Below are positions 60,097 through 64,000 of a DNA stretch of 64,000 nucleotides, one piece after another. Made by a program: the position numbers and the translations under genes. The stretch is from Vibrio genomosp. F10 str. ZF-129. Lineage in GTDB: Bacteria > Pseudomonadota > Gammaproteobacteria > Enterobacterales > Vibrionaceae. The stretch is taken from the NCBI RefSeq assembly GCF_000287055.2, contig NZ_AJYQ02000137.1, forward strand, positions 273,879 through 337,878, read 5' to 3'. Numbering within the stretch: position 1 is the stretch's first letter; each line of letters begins with the position of its first letter. Under the pieces are notes generated by a model. That model saw nothing but the letters and a program-made list of their open reading frames with translations. It was not told the DNA's origin and did not search any database.

Positions 60097-60153
60097 AAGT
60101 GAACAAGGCTAGAAGTGAAGCAAGGCTAGAAGTGAAGCAAGGCTAGAGGCGAG
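60088..60153 (+). repeat. Four 16-17 bp tandem repeats over the end of the methyltransferase gene
   Basis: Units beginning CAAGGCTAGAAGTGAA start at 60088, 60104, 60121 and 60138. The TAG stop of the gene lies in the first unit, so the repeat array begins inside the reading frame and continues downstream. Confidence 0.9.
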
Positions 60154-60179
60154 TAAGTGTTCTTATTGAGGATGATATA

Positions 60180-60407
60180 TTGAACATCATGAGTTTGAAT
60201 GAAGCGTATGGTATTACCATTGTGTTAGCCGTGTTTCTTACCATTTATATTTTCATTCACATTAGATACATTCGACGCGGTGAAGCCCATAAAGCTTTCT
60301 TATCTGGGCTGTGGGAAATGATGAAAAATACCGTTCATGGCCAAAACCTCAGAGCCATGGGGTATAAGCATGAAAAAGAGCAGCCTAATAAATCCCTAGA
60401 GCGCTAA
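60180..60407 (+). CDS. Small hypothetical membrane protein
   Basis: The 75-residue product has one hydrophobic helix (YGITIVLAVFLTIYIFIHIRYI) and a basic cytoplasmic tail (HGQNLRAMGYKHEKEQPNKSLER). I do not recognise the family. A TTG start at 60180 has GAGGAT 6 bases upstream; ATG 60189 is the alternative but its ribosome site would be too far. It is a clear gene by ribosome site and composition. Confidence 0.55.
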   Translation: MNIMSLNEAYGITIVLAVFLTIYIFIHIRYIRRGEAHKAFLSGLWEMMKNTVHGQNLRAMGYKHEKEQPNKSLER

Positions 60408-60490
60408 TGCCCGGTTTATACATCGAGATAAACCTCCCCTAACGACATGTATGCTTGTGTGGGGGGCGAATGATCAAGTTGTGACATAGA

Positions 60491-60518
60491 TTGTTATTTT
60501 ATCTCGTTGAGTTACAAT
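60491..60518 (+). promoter_or_regulatory. Candidate sigma-70 promoter of thrS
   Basis: TTGTTA (60491-60496) and TACAAT (60513-60518) are separated by 16 bases and would start a leader of about 135 bases before thrS. Confidence 0.5.
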
Positions 60519-60585
60519 GCGCGTTCGTATTTTTCTAGGTACATTCGTATTTGTATCGAAATCAATACCGAACTCTCATTTAGAC

Positions 60586-60659
60586 ATGTTTCGTTAATGA
60601 CGAAACATATTACTGAACATGTGTTGCTTGGTATGCAACACCACTGTAAAGGACAAATA
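60586..60659 (+). promoter_or_regulatory. thrS translational operator with tRNA-Thr anticodon-arm mimic
   Basis: ATGTTTCGT/ACGAAACAT (60586-60608) is a 9-bp hairpin. After a 12-base linker, GTGTTGC-TTGGTAT-GCAACAC (60621-60641) forms a 7-bp stem with a 7-base loop. Read as an anticodon loop (U at 33, then GGU, then A), the loop is a tRNA-Thr(GGU) anticodon. The ribosome site AAAGGA (60648-60653) follows. This matches the two-hairpin layout of the E. coli thrS operator. Confidence 0.7.
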
Positions 60660-62588
60660 ATGCCTATTATTACTCTTCCTGACGGCAGTCAGCGCCCATT
60701 TGACGCGCCTGTTTCAACACTCGATGTAGCCCAATCTATCGGCCCTGGTCTTGCTAAAGCTACCATTGCTGGGCGTGTAGACGGTAATCGTGTTGATGCG
60801 TGTGACCTTATCGAAAACGATGCAAGCCTAGAAATCATCACCGCTAAAGATGAAGTTGATGGCCTTGAGATCGTTCGTCACTCTTGTGCTCACCTTTTAG
60901 GCCATGCGATTAAGCAACTTTTCCCAGAAGCGAAAATGGCGATCGGTCCAACCATCGACAATGGCTTTTACTATGATATCGATTTAGAGCACTCGCTAAC
61001 GCAAGATGATCTCGAAAAAATCGAAAAGCGCATGAAAGAGTTGGCGAAAACCAAATATCAGGTCGTTAAAAAGAACGTAAGCTGGCAGGAAGCGCGCGAC
61101 GCATTTGAAGCTCGCGGTGAGAGCTACAAAATTGAAATCCTGGATGAAAATGTTGCTCGTGACGATCGACCAGGACTTTACCACCATGAAGAATACATCG
61201 ATATGTGTCGTGGCCCTCACGTGCCGCATATGGGTTTCTGTCAGCACTTCACGCTATTGAACGTAGCGGGTGCATACTGGCGTGGTAACAGCGACAACAA
61301 AATGCTACAACGCATCTACGGTACCGCATTTCACGATAAGAAAGCACTGAAAGCGCACTTAACTCGCCTTGAAGAAGCAGCCAAGCGTGACCATCGTAAG
61401 ATTGGTAAGCACCTAGACCTATTCCACATGCAGCAAGAAGCACCGGGTATGGTGTTCTGGCATCATAATGGTTGGTCTATTTTCCGTGATCTTGAAGTCT
61501 TCATTCGTGAAAAATTGACCGAATATGATTACCAGGAAGTAAAAGGTCCGTTGATGATGGATCGTGTTCTTTGGGAACGATCTGGTCACTGGGACAAATA
61601 CGCAGAAGCGATGTTCACAACCAGTTCTGAGAACCGTGAGTACGCCATCAAGCCAATGAACTGTCCGGGTCACGTTCAAATCTTTAACCAAGGTTTGAAA
61701 TCATACCGCGACTTGCCGCTGCGTATGGCAGAGTTTGGTTCTTGTCACCGTAATGAGCCTTCTGGTGCGCTGCACGGCATTATGCGTGTTCGTGGCTTCA
61801 CTCAAGATGATGCGCACGTATTCTGTACAGAAGAACAAGTACAACAAGAAGTAAAAGCATGTATCGAGATGGTTTACGATACTTACACAACATTTGGTTT
61901 TGAAAACATTGTTGTGAAGCTGTCAACTCGCCCTGAGCAACGTGTCGGTTCCGATGAAATGTGGGATCGCGCTGAAGCGGATCTAAAGCTCGCGCTAGAG
62001 TCAATGAACATTGCTTTTGATATTCAAGAAGGCGAAGGTGCGTTCTACGGACCGAAAATTGAATTTACATTACATGATTGCTTAGATCGTGCGTGGCAAT
62101 GTGGTACAGTGCAGCTTGATTTTGCATTACCTGAACGTTTAGGTGCAACTTACGTTGGTGAAGATAACGAACGTCATACGCCAGTGATGATTCACCGAGC
62201 GATTTTAGGTTCACTAGAGCGCTTCATTGGTATTCTAATTGAAGAGTACGCTGGCTTCTTCCCTACGTGGTTGGCGCCAGAACAAGCGGTTGTCATGGGT
62301 ATTACTGACAAACAAGCTGAATATGTACAAGAAATCACAAAAAAACTGCAAAAAAGTGGATTTAGAGTCAAAGCGGACTTGAGAAATGAGAAGATTGGCT
62401 TTAAAATCCGCGAACATACTTTGAAACGTGTTCCGTACATGCTTGTCTGTGGCGACCAGGAAATGGAAGCCGGAGAAATTGCAGTACGTACTCGTAAGGG
62501 CAAGGACCTAGGCAAGTTTAAAGTGGATGACTTTATTTCATACATCCAAGCCGAAGTTACAAGCCGTAAGCTCAATCTGGAGGAATAG
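60660..62588 (+). CDS. thrS: Threonyl-tRNA synthetase
   Basis: ThrRS charges tRNA-Thr and edits Ser. The 642 residues equal E. coli ThrRS: an N-terminal TGS domain (LPDGSQRPFDAPVSTLDVAQSI), the editing domain with HSCAHLLGHAIKQLFP and MCRGPHVP, class II catalytic motifs with zinc ligands in MNCPGHVQIF, RNEPSGALHGIMRVRGFTQDDAH and VMIHRAILGSLERF, and an anticodon-binding domain at the C-terminus. The start ATG 60660 follows AAAGGA; an open frame upstream is leader. It is expected to be autoregulated by the hairpin leader. It is followed 2 bases later by infC. Confidence 0.97.
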   Translation: MPIITLPDGSQRPFDAPVSTLDVAQSIGPGLAKATIAGRVDGNRVDACDLIENDASLEIITAKDEVDGLEIVRHSCAHLLGHAIKQLFPEAKMAIGPTIDNGFYYDIDLEHSLTQDDLEKIEKRMKELAKTKYQVVKKNVSWQEARDAFEARGESYKIEILDENVARDDRPGLYHHEEYIDMCRGPHVPHMGFCQHFTLLNVAGAYWRGNSDNKMLQRIYGTAFHDKKALKAHLTRLEEAAKRDHRKIGKHLDLFHMQQEAPGMVFWHHNGWSIFRDLEVFIREKLTEYDYQEVKGPLMMDRVLWERSGHWDKYAEAMFTTSSENREYAIKPMNCPGHVQIFNQGLKSYRDLPLRMAEFGSCHRNEPSGALHGIMRVRGFTQDDAHVFCTEEQVQQEVKACIEMVYDTYTTFGFENIVVKLSTRPEQRVGSDEMWDRAEADLKLALESMNIAFDIQEGEGAFYGPKIEFTLHDCLDRAWQCGTVQLDFALPERLGATYVGEDNERHTPVMIHRAILGSLERFIGILIEEYAGFFPTWLAPEQAVVMGITDKQAEYVQEITKKLQKSGFRVKADLRNEKIGFKIREHTLKRVPYMLVCGDQEMEAGEIAVRTRKGKDLGKFKVDDFISYIQAEVTSRKLNLEE

Positions 62589-62590
62589 CT

Positions 62591-63142
62591 ATTAAAGGCG
62601 GAAGACGTGGCCAACAACCGGCCAAACAAAACCAGCACCGTTTAAACGGTGACATTCGTGGCGTTCGTGAAGTTCGCTTAACTGGCGCTGACGGCGAAGC
62701 CGTTGGTGTAGTATCAATTGCTGAAGCACTTGAAGCTGCTAATGAAGCTGGTATGGATCTCGTAGAGATCAGCCCTAACGCCGAGCCGCCTGTCTGTCGA
62801 GTGATGGACTACGGCAAGTTCCTCTTCGAGAAGAGCAAAGCTGCGAAAGAGCAGAAGAAGAAGCAAAAGCAGGTCCAGATTAAGGAAATAAAATTCCGTC
62901 CTGGGACTGATGTCGGAGACTATCAGGTAAAACTACGCAACCTGACTGGTTTCCTAGAAGACGGCAACAAAGTGAAGGTAACAATTCGCTTCCGTGGCCG
63001 TGAAATGGCCCACCAAAGCATCGGTGTTGACGTTCTTAATCGTTTGAAAGCGGATACTGAAGAATTTGCAGTAGTCGAATCTTTCCCAACGAGAATAGAA
63101 GGTCGCCAGATGATTATGGTATTGGCGCCTAAAAAGAAGTAA
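62591..63142 (+). CDS. infC: Translation initiation factor IF-3, ATT start
   Basis: IF-3 blocks 30S/50S joining and checks start codons. Translating from ATT 62591 gives KGGRRGQQPAKQNQHRLNG then VREVRLTGADGE, DLVEISPNAEPPVCRVMDYGKF, KEIKFRPGTDVGDYQVKLRNL and SFPTRIEGRQMIMVLAPKKK, the complete 183-residue IF-3; the only in-frame ATG lies at 62753 and would lose the N-terminal domain. The start follows GGAGGA at 62579-62584. Atypical AUU start codons are known for infC and let IF-3 limit its own synthesis. The gene is 2 bases from the thrS stop. Confidence 0.95.
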   Translation: MKGGRRGQQPAKQNQHRLNGDIRGVREVRLTGADGEAVGVVSIAEALEAANEAGMDLVEISPNAEPPVCRVMDYGKFLFEKSKAAKEQKKKQKQVQIKEIKFRPGTDVGDYQVKLRNLTGFLEDGNKVKVTIRFRGREMAHQSIGVDVLNRLKADTEEFAVVESFPTRIEGRQMIMVLAPKKK

Positions 63143-63249
63143 TTAAAGGCCTTACAAGTAGCAATAATGCACCTGCTGTTTCAGTGGGTGTGTTTTGTTC
63201 GCCCTAATTACTATGTTATTAACTACTCAACAATGCGGAGTTATTCATC

Positions 63250-63444
63250 ATGACTAAGATGAAATCCAATAAAGGTGCTGCTAAGCGTTTCAAGAAAACT
63301 GCTGGTGGTATTAAGTTTAAGCACGCTGGTAAACGTCACATCCTGACTAAGCGTACTACTAAGAACAAGCGTCAACTACGTCCAAATGCAATTCTTCCTA
63401 AATGTGAAGTAGCTGCAGTTCTACGTATGTTGCCATACGCTTAA
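63250..63444 (+). CDS. rpmI: 50S ribosomal protein L35
   Basis: The 64-residue basic protein is L35: KMKSNKGAAKRFKKTAGGIKFKHAGKRHILTKRTTKNKRQLRPN. It lies 107 bases after infC, in the canonical infC-rpmI-rplT order. In E. coli the spacer carries the L20 translational operator; I could not confirm an equivalent fold here. Confidence 0.97.
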   Translation: MTKMKSNKGAAKRFKKTAGGIKFKHAGKRHILTKRTTKNKRQLRPNAILPKCEVAAVLRMLPYA

Positions 63445-63484
63445 TTCTTTTTAGTTTAATTATCGTTTATTTAGGAGAAGCATA

Positions 63485-63838
63485 ATGCCTCGCGTAAAAC
63501 GTGGTGTACAAGCTCGTGCACGTCATAAGAAAGTTCTTAAACAAGCTAAAGGTTACTACGGAGCACGTTCACGTGTTTACCGCGTAGCTTTCCAAGCAGT
63601 TACAAAAGCTGGTCAATACGCATACCGTGACCGTCGCAACAAGAAGCGTCAATTCCGTCAACTTTGGATTGCTCGTATCAACGCTGCGTCTCGTCAAAAT
63701 GGTCTATCTTACAGCCGTTTTATCAACGGTCTTAAGAAAGCGTCTATCGAAATCGATCGTAAGATCCTTGCCGATATCGCTGTATTCGACAAAGCTGCAT
63801 TTGCAGTACTCGTTGGAAAAGCAAAAGCTGCTCTTTAA
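63485..63838 (+). CDS. rplT: 50S ribosomal protein L20
   Basis: The 117-residue protein is L20, which nucleates early 50S assembly: MPRVKRGVQARARHKKVLKQAKGYYGARSRVYRVAFQAVTKAGQYAYRDRRNKKRQFRQLWIARINAA. Length and order after rpmI are standard. AGGAG precedes the start. L20 is expected to repress rpmI-rplT translation. Confidence 0.97.
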   Translation: MPRVKRGVQARARHKKVLKQAKGYYGARSRVYRVAFQAVTKAGQYAYRDRRNKKRQFRQLWIARINAASRQNGLSYSRFINGLKKASIEIDRKILADIAVFDKAAFAVLVGKAKAAL

Positions 63839-63857
63839 TTAGCAGTTTATGGTTACG

Positions 63858-63886
63858 AAAAAGGAGGGCTTAGGCTCTCCTTTTTT
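63858..63886 (+). terminator. Terminator after rplT
   Basis: AAAAAGGAG and CTCCTTTTT pair across a ten-base loop and end in TTTTTT (63881-63886). It lies 20 bases after the rplT stop. Confidence 0.8.
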
Positions 63887-64000
63887 ATTGCGTTCAATTT
63901 GAGTTTGACCAGATAAAAGAGCCATTATATCAATCGTAGTAAATAACGGTTCACCCTATCGGGTTAAAATACTCGATAACTGCGTTAGAATTTTTGATTG

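Overview
The window reads as a gene-dense stretch of a gammaproteobacterial chromosome, almost certainly Vibrionaceae and most likely genus Vibrio. Supporting genes are a Vibrio-type porin, a CSS-motif EAL protein, NorR next to a flavohaemoglobin, a second secD/secF pair, ArfA, a ribose operon with its own LacI-type repressor, and an RRF_GI-type small protein. The thrS-infC-rpmI-rplT cluster close to an rbs operon is also how the second chromosome of V. cholerae is furnished, so this may be chromosome 2 (inference). No rRNA, tRNA, insertion sequence, prophage or CRISPR array was seen.

Layout: 1-9.2 kb holds an envelope protein, an M23 endopeptidase, a GAF/GGDEF/EAL protein, a two-domain glutaredoxin, a porin, a fumarylacetoacetase-family enzyme and a P-loop kinase-like protein. 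9.5-17.8 kb is a complete caa3-type cytochrome c oxidase locus: coxB, coxA, ctaG, coxC, an antisense DUF2909 gene, SURF1, a SCO-like protein, haem A synthase and haem O synthase. 18-20.5 kb has aroG behind a TyrR-box pair, then an opposed pair encoding an ODP-like di-iron beta-lactamase-fold protein and a reduced chemoreceptor-like protein. 20.7-24.8 kb has a periplasmic alpha-amylase, an unknown secreted protein and an aldo/keto reductase. 25-31.6 kb is a seven-gene operon: secreted helical protein, ABC ATPase, FtsX/MacB-type permease, LolA-like protein, outer-membrane barrel, LytS-type kinase and LytTR regulator. It looks like a self-regulated trans-envelope export system and is the best candidate here for an undescribed system.

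31.6-46.4 kb carries a CSS-EAL phosphodiesterase, a Dcu transporter, an orphan binding protein, norR/hmp with NorR sites and a sigma-54 promoter, yaeQ, a cold-shock gene, arfA with its stop codon inside a terminator hairpin, a ThrE-type exporter, dacA and small regulators. 46.6-52.4 kb has secD-secF-chaA (a secondary secDF copy fused by overlap to a Ca2+/H+ antiporter), a DedA protein and the RRF_GI-like protein. 52.5-58.9 kb is rbsDACBKR with a perfect 20-bp operator and structured RNA between genes. 58.9-63.9 kb holds ppiB, a SpoU-type methyltransferase, a small membrane protein and thrS-infC-rpmI-rplT. The thrS leader carries what looks like a tRNA-Thr anticodon-arm mimic, and infC begins with ATT.

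A window-wide pattern is the abundance of short tandem duplications (8-18 bp units) at stop codons, just after genes, and in protein linkers where the unit is a multiple of three.
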